Notes: generated by a model from the letters alone, not told the origin. A DNA stretch of 64,000 bases from Epiperipatus broadwayi (GCA_028023455.1 JAQFVV010006203.1:14362348-14426347); one strand, 5' to 3'. Shown: positions 1 through 12,779, numbered from the stretch's first letter. A program made the numbers and translations.

Positions 1-4
1 GTGA

Positions 5-394
5 GTGCAAGCAGATTAATACCAATAGTACATGTCTGAATGTTTTGGTTTCCTCCCCATATGATTACATATAAACTGGTAATAAAAATTAATTATAGAT
101 ATTCAAAATTAAGATAATTCAAAGTAGTGGGTAGTTAAAAATGAGATACTGTCTCTTTTACTATGATGAATAAAATTAAATTTGTATAAATATTTTGCTA
201 TTTGAATTATCAGCTCACAATAAAATCAAGTCCTGAAAAAGCATGGTCAATAGATGTTGATTTATATAATAATAGCATAGGTGATTTGCCTATGCTTTTA
301 AAACATTTTCAGATGGATAAGTGCAAGCAGATTAATACCAATAGTGCATATTTGAATGTATTGATTTTCTTCCACATGATTGTAAATACACATT
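5..394 (+). repeat. Direct repeat, two copies about 316 bp apart
   Basis: The sequence beginning GTGCAAGCAGATTAATACCA at 5 recurs at 321. Similarity continues for about 70 bp (copies roughly 5-80 and 321-394) with scattered substitutions. This suggests a partial tandem duplication or two fragments of one dispersed repeat. Confidence 0.7.
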
Positions 395-618
395 GTAAAA
401 AAAAAACCAACAAGTGCATGTTGAGAGGAATATTATTGTTTTTTAAAGTTGATGGCAGGTTTTGCACTAATTATATTTTTTATTATTTTTCTCCAAACAA
501 ATAATTTTTGCACTAACAGATTCAAATAAAGATGTCACTTTTTCATGTTTAAAGAATATAAATGTGTGTGATGATAGTTTTATGATTATTATACAGATAA
601 ACATGAACACACATCAAC

Positions 619-1475
619 AACATATCCCCTTCAATTAAATTCACAATAGATCCAGAACAAGAACAAAAATTGGCATTCTTAGATGTTCTGGTGACAAGAC
701 TCCCTCATGGCAAAATCAAAACTACAGTTTACTGAAAACCCACACATAGAGGAAAATACCTAGCCTATACATCTAATCACACCAGAAACACAAAACATAG
801 AGTTATACTATCATTGTGGAACAGAGCAAAAGAAATTTGTTCAGAAACTGGCGATTTGGAATAAGAAAAGATCTATATAGAACAAACTCTTAAGAAAAAT
901 GGTTATCCATCAGCTGTTATTAAGAAAACATTAAATAGACAACAAAAAGAACCATCAAGAGAAAAGACAATTATTGGTACTGTAGTGTATCCATACATTC
1001 CAAAAATAGCAGACAAATTAAGGAAAATCTGCAATCAGTATAACATCAGAACAGCTTTCCAGAGCCATACCACACTACGAGGAATTCTAACATCTACAAA
1101 GCCTAAACTTGAAAGGCTGCAAAGAAAAAACTGCATCTATGAAATACCATGTGAATGTGGAAGAACATATATTGGTGAGACCAGCCGTCCCATTCAAAAG
1201 CGCTTGCAAGAACATAAACTGATGATTAGAAGAGAGAAAACAGATGTTTCTAAGGTAGCAGACCATGTATGGACCAATGAACATACGTTCGATTGAGAAA
1301 ATACAAAAATATTGGATAAAAAAGAAAATTTAAAGAAGCTGCTCACATGACAATGGCAAAAAATTCCATAAACCAACCTAGTATGACTATACATAATATA
1401 TGGAAACCACTAATCAACTTTGCTTTGAGGAAAAAGTGGAGAAATCAGGAGGAACCTCATAGATAAGTATATGAA
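619..1475 (+). pseudogene. Penelope-like element, 3' part with GIY-YIG endonuclease (family 1, broken)
   Basis: Conceptual translation gives a C-terminal PLE polyprotein: EQKLAFLDVLVTRLPHGKIK, then KPTHRGKYLAYTSNHTRNTKHR, typical of the region after the reverse transcriptase core. Next comes VVYPYIPKIADKLRKI and a GIY-YIG module with CIYEIPCECGRTYIGETSR and QKRLQEHK. The paired cysteines before YIG are typical of PLE endonucleases. The frame is broken by TGA at 732-734 and TAA at 862-864, and by TGA at 1294-1296 where PLEs usually have Trp. The longest open piece is 985-1296. The 5' RT palm is missing, so this is a dead, 5'-truncated copy. Its frame differs in sequence from the PLE family at 14801-17420. 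Confidence 0.85.
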
Positions 1476-1497
1476 ATTACTACATACTGTTTCCTTT

Positions 1498-1620
1498 GGC
1501 AGGATGGCTCAGTTGGTTAGAGCGTTACCTTAAATTTCAATAATCAAGAATTCCCATGCTAGTACTGTCACTGGTCAGGCCAGCAACGCCTGAAGAAGAG
1601 GGGAGAAAAATACCTTTCGA
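1498..1620 (+). repeat. tRNA-like A-box fragment and PLE-type 3' tail
   Basis: GGCAGGATGGCTCAGTTGGT, continuing TAGAGCGTTACC, looks like the 5' half of a tRNA with a canonical A box. No clear B box follows, so it is not a functional tRNA gene. About 60 bp on lies CTGAAGAAGAGGGG and CTTTCGAAACC, of the kind found in PLE 3' ends (ctga.gaaga...tcgaaac). I infer a tRNA-derived segment next to, or part of, the PLE 3' tail. Confidence 0.5.
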
Positions 1621-1626
1621 AACCTT

Positions 1627-1710
1627 GTGCATATACTAACCTGTTTGCTGTGATATTACTAACAGTTGGTGCATATACTAACCTGTTTGCTGTGATATTA
1701 CTAACAGTTG
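1627..1710 (+). repeat. 42-bp perfect tandem duplication
   Basis: Two identical adjacent 42-bp units start GTGCATATACTAACC at 1627 and 1669 and end AACAGTTG. They follow the PLE tail directly and may belong to its 3' end. Confidence 0.9.
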
Positions 1711-4700
1711 AATGCATTTGGAATATTTAGCTAAAATTAAACTTTTCTAAAGACATTCAACACACATATTAGATGATGGAAATAGTCCAATATAAAAATA
1801 CATGCTGTAAAACTCTTGATTTCTTGTCATGTTTTGGTTCTATCATGAAAAAATTTACTTCACTAGAAAAATGTTTTATGTTTGGAAAGATTGGTGCAAT
1901 AAATATGTTTCTGAAAAACCTGTTAATGAATATGCAATATAAACTATTATTATAAGAGCCATTAATAGATTCCATTCAAAACACAACAAATTTTAATTTA
2001 TAATGTGTACATATAAAATTTTACTTTAATAATGAACTTTAGTCTTTGACAAAGATGATCTGCATCAAAAGTCAAGATAAGCAGCTTTGAGTAGAACACA
2101 GATTAATTATTGTTTTTTTGCATATTCATCTGAAATATAATTTAATATATTACTACAGCTTAATTCTTATTTTTACATACATGTATCTGTCCAAAAACAG
2201 ATTGGATAATAATGAGATAGTATTTATTATTGTCAATAATGATTGTCAATGGTAATTTGCCATTGTTTTCCATTGCTTTAAGCTAATTTAGCCTTTCAAA
2301 TAAAATTAAGTTTTGAAATAAATTAGTTGTCAAATTAAACATAATTTAAAATATATCAAAGTAAAATAAAACATGTAACTTATATCTAATATCTGTAGCA
2401 ACACCAATAATTTGGCATTCTATTGTAGAATCATAAATATAGTAAGAGTAAGTAGCTAATAATCATCTAGTTATTTAGTTTGAACAATAGAAATAAAGAT
2501 AAAAAGGATATGCTGTTGGGTGGAGATTTATAATCTGATACTATTTATTAACAAAGACCAATAGCTAGAAATTAGTGATATAATGTAAACTGACTTCTCA
2601 TAAGATGAAGCTGAGTTCTCATAAAGCCATATGCATGAAAACTCCTGGTAATGACTAGTCATATGATGTAAAATACCAATGTTTCTTCAAGTTTCTGTGG
2701 GTAAGCTCTATGCCCAGAAACTCTATTAATAAAATTAAACATTCTTTCCCTCCAAAACCTTAACATACCACAATAATCTCATATACCTCTTACTCCTTAC
2801 AACCAAATTATTTTTCTAACTCTGGTTCACCCCCCCCCCCATCCCATTTTGATAAACGCTGTTTCATTAGTTCCACTAATCAAAAACTGTAGACACAGTA
2901 ATATTATTAGAATTTATTTCTGTTAATTCAATATGAAAAATATATGTAATTTTTTTCATTACAAAAATATATTCTAATTAAAAATCGTATTATATTGTAA
3001 AAAATACACATATCAAATGTTTTCTATATTCAAAAACAAACCCTCTCATCTGTCTTTGATTCCACAAATCAATATTCACTATCTTTATTCATCCTGATAA
3101 ATTTTAAATATTGATTTTGTAAATCAAAATTATATCTTTAAAATTCCTATGTAATTTTCTTACACTAAACAGTTTTCTATTATGGCTGAATAATGTAATA
3201 AATTTATGTTTCATGAATGATAATTATTTCATTAATTTTTTATTTAATCTTATTTATCTTTCACTTTAATTAGTTTCATGTTTAACGGTCTTAAAATAAA
3301 AACTTCTTGGTTATTTTCAAAGCTGAAAAGACCCAAATAAAATTAATTTTATGGTATTCTTCAACAAATTAGAAACGCAATTAAGTTATTTTGTAAAGTA
3401 ATTAACTGATTAAATTATAAAATTGAGTACCTATCATTTTCTCCCAATAGTAAGTATTATTATGCCATGATTTATTGGAACACTAATTCTGTTAAAATAT
3501 AATTCATTAAATTTCAATTTTGCTCTACTTGTTTTTTCGATATTATAAGAATAACAGCAACTTGATATTCTAAAGCAAATTAGTCTTGTTCTTATTTTGT
3601 TTATCTATAATTTTCTTATATGAAAAATATAATCTATATATAATTTGTTATTTGAATTTTTTTTTTTTTTTTTATAAAGATGTAAACAAAACAATCATAA
3701 AATCTTTACCTCTTTTCTCACATTTTATTTTAAATTTCTTCCAATCTCTGCACAATTTATCGAGATCATCTTTCAACATCATAAATTCCAAAAATAAATG
3801 TTCAAAATTCTCTCTTTCATCTCCATATAAATCATATTTGCAATTTAAATCTTGACTCCACTTTTGATTTCTTTCCCTGATATCTAAAGCTTTTGACTGA
3901 TAATTTATTTACATAGATGGTTCTAAAGTAAAGTAGATACTTGATCAGATTGGATGTGAACTTTCACTTAAGCATAAATGACCAGATTGGAACTAACTTA
4001 TATTTAACACTTCATGAGATTAACTAATCAATCAAATGCATGTATAATATTCAAAAAGATTGGTAGTAAAAGTAGAAAAGGATGACCAGCAATGAAGTAG
4101 ATGAATTATTTTATATCACAACACCAAAAATGTACTTTCCAGTTAACCTGAAAAACCAAATAGATGATTTATTGTAGACAAATGCTATTGGTATAATTGC
4201 CAGAGGTTGATTTTAACTTAATGACATACAATAGCAGCAGAAGTATCACCAGCACCATATTGTATATTATGTGATAGTTTTCTTTTTACTATATTTCGGA
4301 ACAGGTAATAAATGGATAACTAGAATAAGACTATCTATTATCAAATGAGGATTGAATGTAAATGCAAAAAGGTAAAAAAATAATTGTTTATGCAAGGCTC
4401 TTTTAAAGTTATAAAATCAAACAAAAATCAATCAACCCAAAAAGTTATATTTTAAGAATTAAGATATATTTTACATACACAACAATATATCCATAATATT
4501 CATTTCAATCAATATTTTATTATTTAAATATTTTATTTTTCAAATATCATGAAGTTATAATAAAAATAGTTTAACAAATTGTGATAACAAGTCCTAAAAA
4601 TAAATAACATTGATATTTATTTTCATAATTATTATTAGAAAGCAATTTATAAAGAATTAGCTGTTTGTAATGCTAAATGAGCCAATAATTTTGCATTATT

Positions 4701-4733
4701 TATAAGTAGGGTCTTATGTATTACATACAAATA

Positions 4734-4880
4734 GGATCTCATGGAGCAGTGGTAGTTCATTTGACTACAGTAGTCTAGATTTGAGTTCGGATGCAGATGA
4801 AATGAAACTTGAAAATTTTTTCACATTCCTTTAGGTAGTTAAATCATAATTACCTAATATGGTTAATAAATGGGTATTTA
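4734..4880 (+). mobile_element. tRNA-derived SINE
   Basis: The head begins GGATCTCATGGAGCAGTGGT. It has an A-box-like TGGAGCAGTGGT (4742-4753) and a B-box-like GAGTTCGGATGC (4783-4794), about 30 bp apart as in tRNA promoters. The downstream body is AT-rich. The 3' end was not fixed and no target duplication was found. Confidence 0.6.
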
Positions 4881-5114
4881 GCTATTCTTAGATAAGGATA
4901 AAACAAGGATGGAAAAACACTTAAACCTTATCACCTGGTAATTGGCAAGGATGATCACAAATGATATCTTCTCTTTCATCTTCCCTTATGGAAAGATGTA
5001 AAGATTGTTAAAGAAGTCTTTGTCCTGCATAGAGTTAATAGTAATAATCAATAAAGCAAATCATATATAGTATGACATTATTTTATAAAAGGTTTGTATT
5101 TACAAAAATGCAAT

Positions 5115-5285
5115 ATTCTAGCTCCTCCACTGAGGTGAGCCATAAGCTCAAAACAATTAGTCTGGAGATAAGAGTATTCCAGATAGAGATTTTAAATATT
5201 TTCTCTTACTGCACTTATTAATAAGAGCTTTTTTGAGCTATTGGTATGCTCTCTATATTACACAGAGTTAAAAAAGACAGTTTTA
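5115..5285 (+). repeat. Dispersed repeat, copy 1 (related to 19590-19765)
   Basis: The region reads GCTCCTCCACTGAGGTGAGC, then CCAGATAGAGATTTTAAATATTTTCTC. A second copy near 19590-19765 has CTCACCGATGAGAGCC, then CTAGATAGAGATTTTAAATGTTTTCTC. The shared order and spacing show one repeat family. The family is unidentified; a SINE is possible. Confidence 0.6.
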
Positions 5286-5804
5286 TTTTTTGCCTACGTT
5301 TATAATGAAAGATTTTATGCATTGTTTTCATATAATTTTATTTTTCAATGCAATTACTTTAATATAATTCTTTTGTCTCTGGGCCAATTCTAAATAAAGA
5401 TTGTGGTCACTGGAATAAGTTCAAGACAAAAATTGTTATCTGGGTTAAGTTCAAGAATAAAGGATGTGATTTTCTTATGTTCAAGATATAGATGATAATC
5501 TTCAAATTAATCTCAAGGAAAAAAAAATCATTATGCTACATATATTTTAAGAAAGCATATAATTACAATGATTAAAGAAATATAATATATAGAAATAAAC
5601 AATGATATATTGCTAAAAAGATTTGCAAGTAATTAAATTTATAATACTGTATATGTTACAGATTTGATATTTATAATAATATTTAATCCATATATTATTG
5701 TTTATTTATCATTTTAATTTTTCATTCAAATATAAAAAAAAAAATAGTATATGAATTTTAATAATAAATAGATTATCATAAAATCAAGAAAATCATAAAA
5801 TTAC

Positions 5805-5991
5805 CTATCATATAAAAATTTACTCAAGCAATCTCTCCGAGTAAGACATTCATTTGCTGAACAAGGCTTCTGAAAAATACTCTTCCTCTGACCATGAGCA
5901 GCACAAATTTTTCGAAAAATTAATGTGGTAATTAATAAAGATGAATTAACACCCAAAAGGTTGGTGACAGATTGAACTGAATCTAAAGACT
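5805..5991 (-). CDS. MYO19: MYO19 exon with the KPC...EC.TRRDCL signature (exon i)
   Basis: The 187-bp exon has two leading bases, 61 codons and a trailing AG. It encodes SLDSVQSVTNLLGVNSSLL, then RKICAAHGQRKSIFQKPCSA, then NECLTRRDCLSKFLYD. Most myosins have a (T)xxxGE...P(L/A)xxxQAxxxRDALAK(A/T)(I/L)Y segment here. The pattern KPC, (E)C, TRRDCL(A/S)K agrees with human MYO19 (KPCARAECDTRRDCLAKLIYA), which points to class XIX rather than another class. The acceptor is GATAATTTCAG and the donor GTAATTTT. The next exon, which should begin LFDW and lead to switch II, is not found between 1 and 5804. Confidence 0.95.
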
Positions 5992-6386
5992 CTGAAATTA
6001 TCAAATATTTAAAAGAATACAATACAAATATGAACATTACAATATTTAAATTGGAATGTTAGTTATTTGCTATTACTTTTACACTATTCAAATCATACAA
6101 ATATTTATATATATTTGTATATCTTCTGTCTATCTACTGGTCAAACTATAATGAAGAGAAATGTATACTTATCACTGATAAAGGATTAAAAATCACATAT
6201 TCAAATGTACATATTATGAGAATGAATAAAAGTCAATACACACATATATAACATAGGTTAATTAAGGTTCCTGATGATACTGCAATGACATGAATTTATC
6301 ATGTGTATCATTAATCAGACATGCTCACAAATCACACATAAAATTTTCATTGTGAATAATAAAAAATAGGATTCTCATATAGTTAA

Positions 6387-6454
6387 TTACCGAGACATGC
6401 ATAGCCACATGTTAGCATAATTACCGAGACATGCATAGCCACATGTTAACATAA
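6387..6454 (+). repeat. 34-bp tandem duplication
   Basis: Two adjacent 34-bp units start TTACCGAGACATGCATAGCC at 6387 and 6421. They differ at one base (GTTAGC versus GTTAAC). Confidence 0.9.
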
Positions 6455-7505
6455 TAAGGAAAAAAGACTACTACCTATAAATTTATGAAGAGAAAATGTA
6501 CCATTAAAAGCATTCTACTACTATGAGAAAGTAAAAAGTTTTTGTTTTTGTATTGCTGCTCTAAGACAATATTGGTTTTCATGGCATTTTTTCCTAAACT
6601 TTTATTTTAATAATTAATATATAACAATATTAAAATATTTTACTACATGTTTTAAAGATGAATGAAAGAGAGATATTTTAAATATCAGTCAAAAGGGTTA
6701 TTAACAGATTTTATTATCGTTTTTGGTTGATAAAAAGTATTTTGACATTTAATAGCATGTTGCCCTTGAACATTCAAATATGCATAAAAAGTATTATATA
6801 TGCCTTTTATTGATGAAAAACTTATCTATCCCATATATATATATATATTGTTATTAACATCTGGTAAAATGAAAATACACAAAAAGTAGTTTTTTTAAAA
6901 AAATAATATTTAGCTTTATTGCTGCCTAGCATGCTTTCAATATATTTTTACTGTATCATATTCATTTTACCAGATATTATAATGGCTCAGAAAATAAAAG
7001 AATTAGTAACAATTACAAAAAATTGTTATTAACAATAATGACATTATAAAGTTCAAAATTCTCACAAGACATGTTTCTTTGTATAAATAATAAATTATCA
7101 GTCACCTTAAAGCACAAAACATGTCTCACTCATCACAACTTTCTGATATTTTTTACATCACAGCATGGTGAGAAGAGATTAATATTTACTTATACATTTT
7201 TTCAAGTTATGTTAATATTATAAATTTTACATTAATTTGTATTATATTAAAATTATAAATAAACCATTATGACTAAAATTTATTCTCTATAAAGTTCACA
7301 ATGTTCTAATGCAAGCATATAGATAAAGTGCTGAAATATAAATGCAAGATTTCAACCATATCAAGAAAGATAAAATATTAATTAAACTTAAAGTGCATAA
7401 TTATAGCTGTTTAATATTCACAAAATATTATGTTATTATTATTTTATATTGCATTATATGTTGCAAATAATTTTCATTAATTTATTATAATTTTTTTTCT
7501 ATTAG

Positions 7506-7613
7506 TTTGATACCGGCAGTATAAAAGGGCTAAAGATGGCTGCTAGATATGAGAATGCAAATAACCCAAAGCTCTACATTGAAAAAGATTATTATCCAGA
7601 AATTAGTCTCAAG
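7506..7613 (+). other. Unidentified open segment with splice-like ends, plus strand
   Basis: A strong acceptor-like TTTTTTTTCTATTAG precedes 108 bp (36 codons) open in phase 0, beginning FDTGSIKGLKMAARYENANN and ending YYPEISLK. AAG|GTGTGG follows as a possible donor; without splicing the frame continues 11 codons to TGA. An in-frame stop sits just upstream of the acceptor. I do not recognise the sequence. Its 3' third overlaps the approximately 180-bp duplication that follows, so it may be a fragment of a repeat. No partner exon was found. Confidence 0.25.
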
Positions 7614-7962
7614 GTGTGGAGTATAACTTTTCCATCTAATATTTATTGATTAATTATAAAATTTTACAAATAATGACTATACAGTAGAAATAACAAAGAG
7701 AAGTATTGCTTTTAGAAGCAAATCTTAGGCCATACATATAGCATATAAAAGATAATAAATTTTAAAAAAATACAAAATTATCCAGAATGAGTCTAGAGAT
7801 GTCCTTCACCCATAGATTATGAAAACTGACAAAAGATGGTTCTGGAATAGAGGTAACAAAGTGAAATACTATTTCTAAAAGCAAGTCATGGGCTTTACAT
7901 ATAGCATGTAAAACAAAATAATAGTTTTAGAAAAAATATACATAAAATTTGAAAAATGAATT
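7598..7962 (+). repeat. Imperfect tandem duplication of about 180 bp
   Basis: TATCCAGAAATTAGTCTCAAGG (about 7593) recurs as TATCCAGAATGAGTCTAGAG (about 7780). Downstream, AACAAAGAGAAGTATTGCTT with CATACATATAGCATATAAAA recurs as AACAAAGTGAAATACTATTT with TTACATATAGCATGTAAAA. The units are old and diverged. Confidence 0.6.
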
Positions 7963-8939
7963 TTTTGTTGTTTCATTAAAAAGAGAGAGAATGTCTAGGG
8001 GGGGAGGCATAAAAGCCTTTATAATAATTTAATAGCATTTTTTAAAACTTTATTTTAAAAATATTTATGTAATAATTTATTTAAAACTAATATATTGATT
8101 TTTGCCTGCTTCATATCAGATTTTTAAAAAATAACAAAAATATTGTAGAACATAAAAAAGTGATATTATTTGTTAAGCAAATACATCACAACAGTGAGTA
8201 TGGTAAAGAAATCAAAATGTAGATAACAGAACATTTAATGATCAAGACTCTATTATAAAAATCATTTGTTTGCTTAATACATAAAAATGCCAGAATGTTT
8301 CTTTAAAATTTAACAATATTTCTTTGTTATAATTACAGTGAAATTTGAGCTTAAACTGTTGAGTTTTTAGTGTATTTAATTAACATTTAAGGTAATTATT
8401 GTCATTGATTAATGAATGATATTTATTCTATCAATTATACAAATCTGATTAATAGAGTTAACTACAATATATATCAATTAGAATTTGCATAACATTTTCA
8501 AATATTAACAGACTTCAAAAATAATTCAGACGTGATTGAGATCAGTAAAAAGATAATTGACACTTTCTAAGAACTGCTTCATAAATAGTTAGCTAAAAAA
8601 AAAATCTAGCAATTTACTAGTAAATTTTCAAATGAGATAAGCTAATATGTGAAAGAAAGAAAGAAGCAATACAAAAATATTTAAAAATAATTCATTAAAA
8701 AAAATTAAATATATGGAATTCTGAAAAATTGTATAAAAAAGAAATATAATTGTGAATTGACAAGAAAAACTATGAAAAGAATAAAGGTATTAAAATTGTA
8801 AAATTATATTTTGGTATTGAAAGGAAAGTTCTTTCAGCACTAAGAAAAAAATGTAGGCATTATAACTAAAAAAACCCACGACATCGTGGAAAAGTTCTAT
8901 AAAAAGTTATGTGGTAACAAAAATAAATAAATAAAGCAA

Positions 8940-10530
8940 CACTTATAATTATAACTTTTTCTCAATTGCCAAGCATTTTAAATAAAGAAGTGATAAATGA
9001 AGTCAAATCTATGAAGAAGGAAAAAACATTCTGATGGAATTATTATTCATATGGCAAAGCTATATTCCAAATGTTTAATTTATATTTGAAAATTACTGCA
9101 CAATAAATCGAAAGATTTCACGTTGTTTATTTATATATAATATTTAGTGAATTGAATGTGAAGGTGTTTAAAGCGTCATGCTCTTAGTTCAAAATGCTTG
9201 AATCTGGCTTATTTATATATAGATTTAAGTAGAGAAGAAGGTGGGGTTCCATCTTTTTCTCGTAAAATCTCTGCTTTGTGTTTTGAAATTAAGAGTTCCC
9301 TGTGCAGTCATGATTACTATCTGATTGGCTGTCATTTAAGCATTTTTAAGGCACATCTGTCAAAGGTTTCAGCCTTTCATGTTATTATAATAGATGATTG
9401 AAAAAATGCAGTAATAATATTTAGGAAAGATGACAGAGAAAATATTAAAAATTGAAGATCTATTAGTCCTTTATCAGTAATATATTACCAAAGCAAAGTT
9501 TGAACTTACATCAATTTAAAAAAAAATAGGCAAGATTTAAAAGTAGTTTTAAAATAGTGGATCACTTCCAAATATTATTATAGAATAGACTAGTGAGAAT
9601 AAGTTGCAATTGTGCTTTGGATATATAAATTTATTAAAAGGTATTAAATTCATAATTATTTTTATGATGTTCAAATTTTGCACCATCAAAATATAGAGAC
9701 TATATTGTCATATTTAAAAAAAATTAATTAGAATACAATACTAGTAATTAGATTATGTGGTATCTCCAAGAAGATTAACATTGATAAGTTGTATGGTAGG
9801 GTGATTCCAAAATGCCAAAACCTTTTACAGCAGGTTTATGTGGATTATTTTGTAGATTAAAATGGAAAAACTAAGAGAATAAAAATACATAAATCTTATT
9901 TAAGTCATCTATCTACATTTTGTAGCTGATTTGATTATTTTTAAAAATAATGCTTACACAATATTACAAGACTTATAAGATGAAAGCAAAGAAATAGTAT
10001 TAAAGGTAAATGCTATAAAGATTAAATTAATGTTGAGAGATTTTTCATAGAAGAAAATAAAAATTATAATCATAAATTAGAAGCTATCAACATTGCAAAT
10101 ACCTTGATTAGAAAGTAATTCGGATGGAAACATAACGGATGAAATTATACATATAATTAAACTTAGATGAAAAGCTTTTGGTAAAAATTACCTGATATTT
10201 GAAATGATGTTTTGCCAGACTTGAAACTATTCAATGAATTATGAAGATATGGAGTAATAAAGAGGGAATGAAAACAAAATTCATAGATGAGAGAACAATT
10301 GATATATCACTGAAAGAATTAAGAGGCTGAAATAGAGATGGGTTGGAATATTTCTGCAAGAGATAATAATTGAAAGACAAGTGAGATTATAAGTGAATCC
10401 CAAAAAAATCTAGAAAGACCCTACATATGAAATGGATGGATGAGATAAAACAATTTATTGGAATGAGAAAATATGGATCAGAGAAACTGGATTAAAATTA
10501 GAGAGATATTTTTCAACAAAGTTTAAATAA
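8940..10530 (+). pseudogene. RTE-like non-LTR retrotransposon, degraded RT and 3' ORF remnant
   Basis: The frame is lost, but conserved pieces appear in the expected order on the plus strand. EVINEVKSMKKEK with PDG-like remains (about 8987-9060) matches the RT N-terminal motif. RSISPLSV (about 9450) matches YRPISLLSV. A degraded ADD-box segment is followed by LQDL.DESKEIVLKVNAIKIK (about 9920-10030), like the LKVNxxKTK motif. ITDEIIHIIKLR.KAFGK (about 10130-10185) and RKTLHMKWMDEIKQFIGMRK (about 10410-10480) match the C-terminal parts of RTE-type elements. Many stops and frameshifts show an old, inactive insertion. The clade call rests on recalled motif patterns. Confidence 0.72.
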
Positions 10531-10998
10531 ATAGGCTAATCATATCATATTAATATGTTCTTAATAATTTTGACATGATACTAAAATAATCAGAAAAAAA
10601 ACTCTTCTAAGAAAACTTTTTGTAGCATCAACATTATTCTTCAGTTAGTGAACCTACTGGTCGTATTCCAACATAATGTATAAAGCTCTTTTTGGGTAAA
10701 TGTTAAACTCAAAACTGATTAGATTGATTTGCTGTCAAACTGTGATAAGAAATAGATAAATTATATTATTAGCAGTTTAACCATAGGCACAATTTGTTGT
10801 GGTTTATATAGGTGTCAGATATATATTTATATTATAAATGTATTTTCTTGAAGCAATATTAACTCTGCATGTGTTGACTATAGTATTTTCTAAACTTTGT
10901 ATTATCAATTGATGAAAAAATTAACTATTTTCTGCTTGATATATGTTTCACATTTTAAACATTGTCGGGTACTTATATATATAATTAGAAAGGGCTTC

Positions 10999-11220
10999 TT
11001 GATATAGTGTTGTTGCATTTACCTGCCAGTTCATGGCTTAGGGTTCAAATCAGGGATTGATATAAAAGATGAAATAAAAAAGAAAAACTTTAAACCCTCT
11101 CCAATTGGCTGGCTAGTTTAGTGTTGCCTTTTTGTTTATTCTTATACTTTAGAGAATAGAACTGATGGAGAAGATTTTGCACGGCAGTGGAATATTTAAA
11201 GAGTGTTTTACATTGATCTA
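10999..11220 (+). mobile_element. tRNA-derived SINE (probable)
   Basis: A B-box-like GGGTTCAAATCAGG lies at 11041-11054, about 35 bp after a weak A-box region (GTTGTTGCATTTACCTGCC). The following 150 bp are less AT-rich than the surroundings. The ends are uncertain. Confidence 0.45.
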
Positions 11221-11678
11221 TATAACACATAAAAAAAGCACCAGGTTAATTTAGATTGCTCAGATGAGTGTCAATGCACTGTCTTTGAAATCAAAAAAAT
11301 ATAATTGCATTATAATACAGTTGTAACTACTTATCAAAAAGTATCATACTTCTATGGACACAAATAGATGCCTTTACTTTAATATGACATGTGATAAATG
11401 ATAGAAGTTTTACTTACCACATACATATACAAATATATAAACTTAAATTTTTTTGATACATGTTGCAAGAACTTTTTTTTTTATTAGTCAAAATTTGGAA
11501 TAATTATAGATGTTGAAATATTTCAAAAAATATTTTAATTGTATTTTTATATTAATTATATTCATGAATTTCAAAGTTGTGAATGTTGAATTTGCTGTAA
11601 ATTAATAATTTGAAAATATACATAATACTTGAGCTTAAAAGAACAAACAATTCATTACAAAATAAATGAATAAATTAC

Positions 11679-11754
11679 CTTTTGACTGGTCAATAATACC
11701 ATCCTCATTCTCTACGAAGTCTATATTACTTAAATGTAAGATAGCACTTAGAAT
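11679..11754 (-). CDS. MYO19: MYO19 motor exon with LHLSNI (exon h)
   Basis: The 76-bp exon begins in phase 0 and has 25 codons plus a G. It encodes ILSAILHLSNIDF, then VENEDGIIDQSK. The segment corresponds to VLAGLLHLGNIQF in human MYO19; (I/V)LAxxLHLGNI is one of the most conserved motor segments, here with Ser for Gly. The acidic stretch after it is the variable region before the next helix. The acceptor is TTTTTTTTTATAG and the donor GTAATTT. The split codon G+AG (Glu) is completed at 5991. Confidence 0.92.
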
Positions 11755-12779
11755 CTATAAAAAAAAAGTTTTTAATTTGTAATTAAGAATAACATTTTTA
11801 AGGAGAAGTTTAAATTAATACATTTAGAAGAATTAAAATATTGTTTGAGCTTTTTAGCATAATAGCAAAAGTAATGAACTCAAGGGTAAGATTCCTGGAC
11901 TGATTCCCAACTGAAAATTTTGTGATAAAAATCTGTTTGGTCAATGTCAATTGGATAAAAAATTTTGCAAACCCTATTGCTTTGGTGCTTGAACACCACT
12001 GACCACCTGAGCAATTATTATTAATTAAAATGTACCCACCCACCCCAATTTTTTATTCATAAGCCTTTATTGTATAAATTCAGAAATACTTTTGACTGTT
12101 TTAAATCCACCTTTAATCTGTTAATACAGTGAACTCTCAATCCACTATTTTTCAAGGTACAAAAATAGATAAGCATTACAAAAAAATAATAAATAAAATC
12201 CTATTAAAAATTATATTTTATACATTTTGCATCTATTTCAAAAAGTATATGTATAAATGCATAATTTTAATATTTCGGTAATTATATTTTTTTTTTAAAA
12301 AAGGGGTTAATATTAATTAGCTAATAAATAAAAGAACAGTAATTTTATTTTTATTTTATTGATATTTGCTACTCTTTAAAGTATGAGTGTAGTGTATTTA
12401 CAGCTGCTTCAAGAGGAATTAAAAATAATTAAGACATTCCCTGGAAGAAGGGGAGAGTGGTTGTGGATGAGATAATTTTTTTTATTATGAGTATTATTTC
12501 CATATATAAAAAATATTTAATAAAAATTTGTTAGTACTACATTATAGTATAATAATAGATAATATAGCCTACACATTTGTATATAAAGTATGTACAAGTA
12601 TTGGGTGCATATATTATATATTGTAACTAAATTAATGTTGTATTTAATAAATAATAAAGTTAGAGTTGTAATTGTATAATAAAATAAAATATATTATTTT
12701 GGTATTTGTGCGTATTATAAATAAATTGTGTAATAAATAAAGAAAAAGGTGCTTGAATAACTATCATTATGTAATTAAA

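Larger units (their letters stand above)
1..5804 (-). other. Partial MYO19 intron downstream of exon i
   Basis: No minus-strand exon with myosin similarity was found here. The interval holds a 75-bp direct repeat, a PLE tail, a tRNA-like fragment, a 42-bp tandem repeat, a tRNA-derived SINE and a dispersed repeat copy. The rest is AT-rich unique-looking DNA with homopolymer runs, such as poly-C at about 2830-2840 and poly-T at about 3657-3673. I see nothing gene-like from about 1720 to 4730. Confidence 0.75.
5992..11678 (-). other. MYO19 intron between exons h and i
   Basis: This 5.7-kb intron contains a 34-bp tandem duplication, an unexplained open segment at 7506-7613, an approximately 180-bp imperfect tandem duplication, an RTE-like LINE remnant (8940-10530) and a SINE. 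The stretch 6460-7500 is AT-rich with an (AT)n run at 6833-6847 and no recognisable feature. Confidence 0.85.

Noticed and set aside
6387-6454. CRISPR-like repeats (also at 1627, 53704 and 55601)
   Set aside because: Two or three head-to-tail units without spacers in eukaryotic intron DNA: simple tandem duplications.
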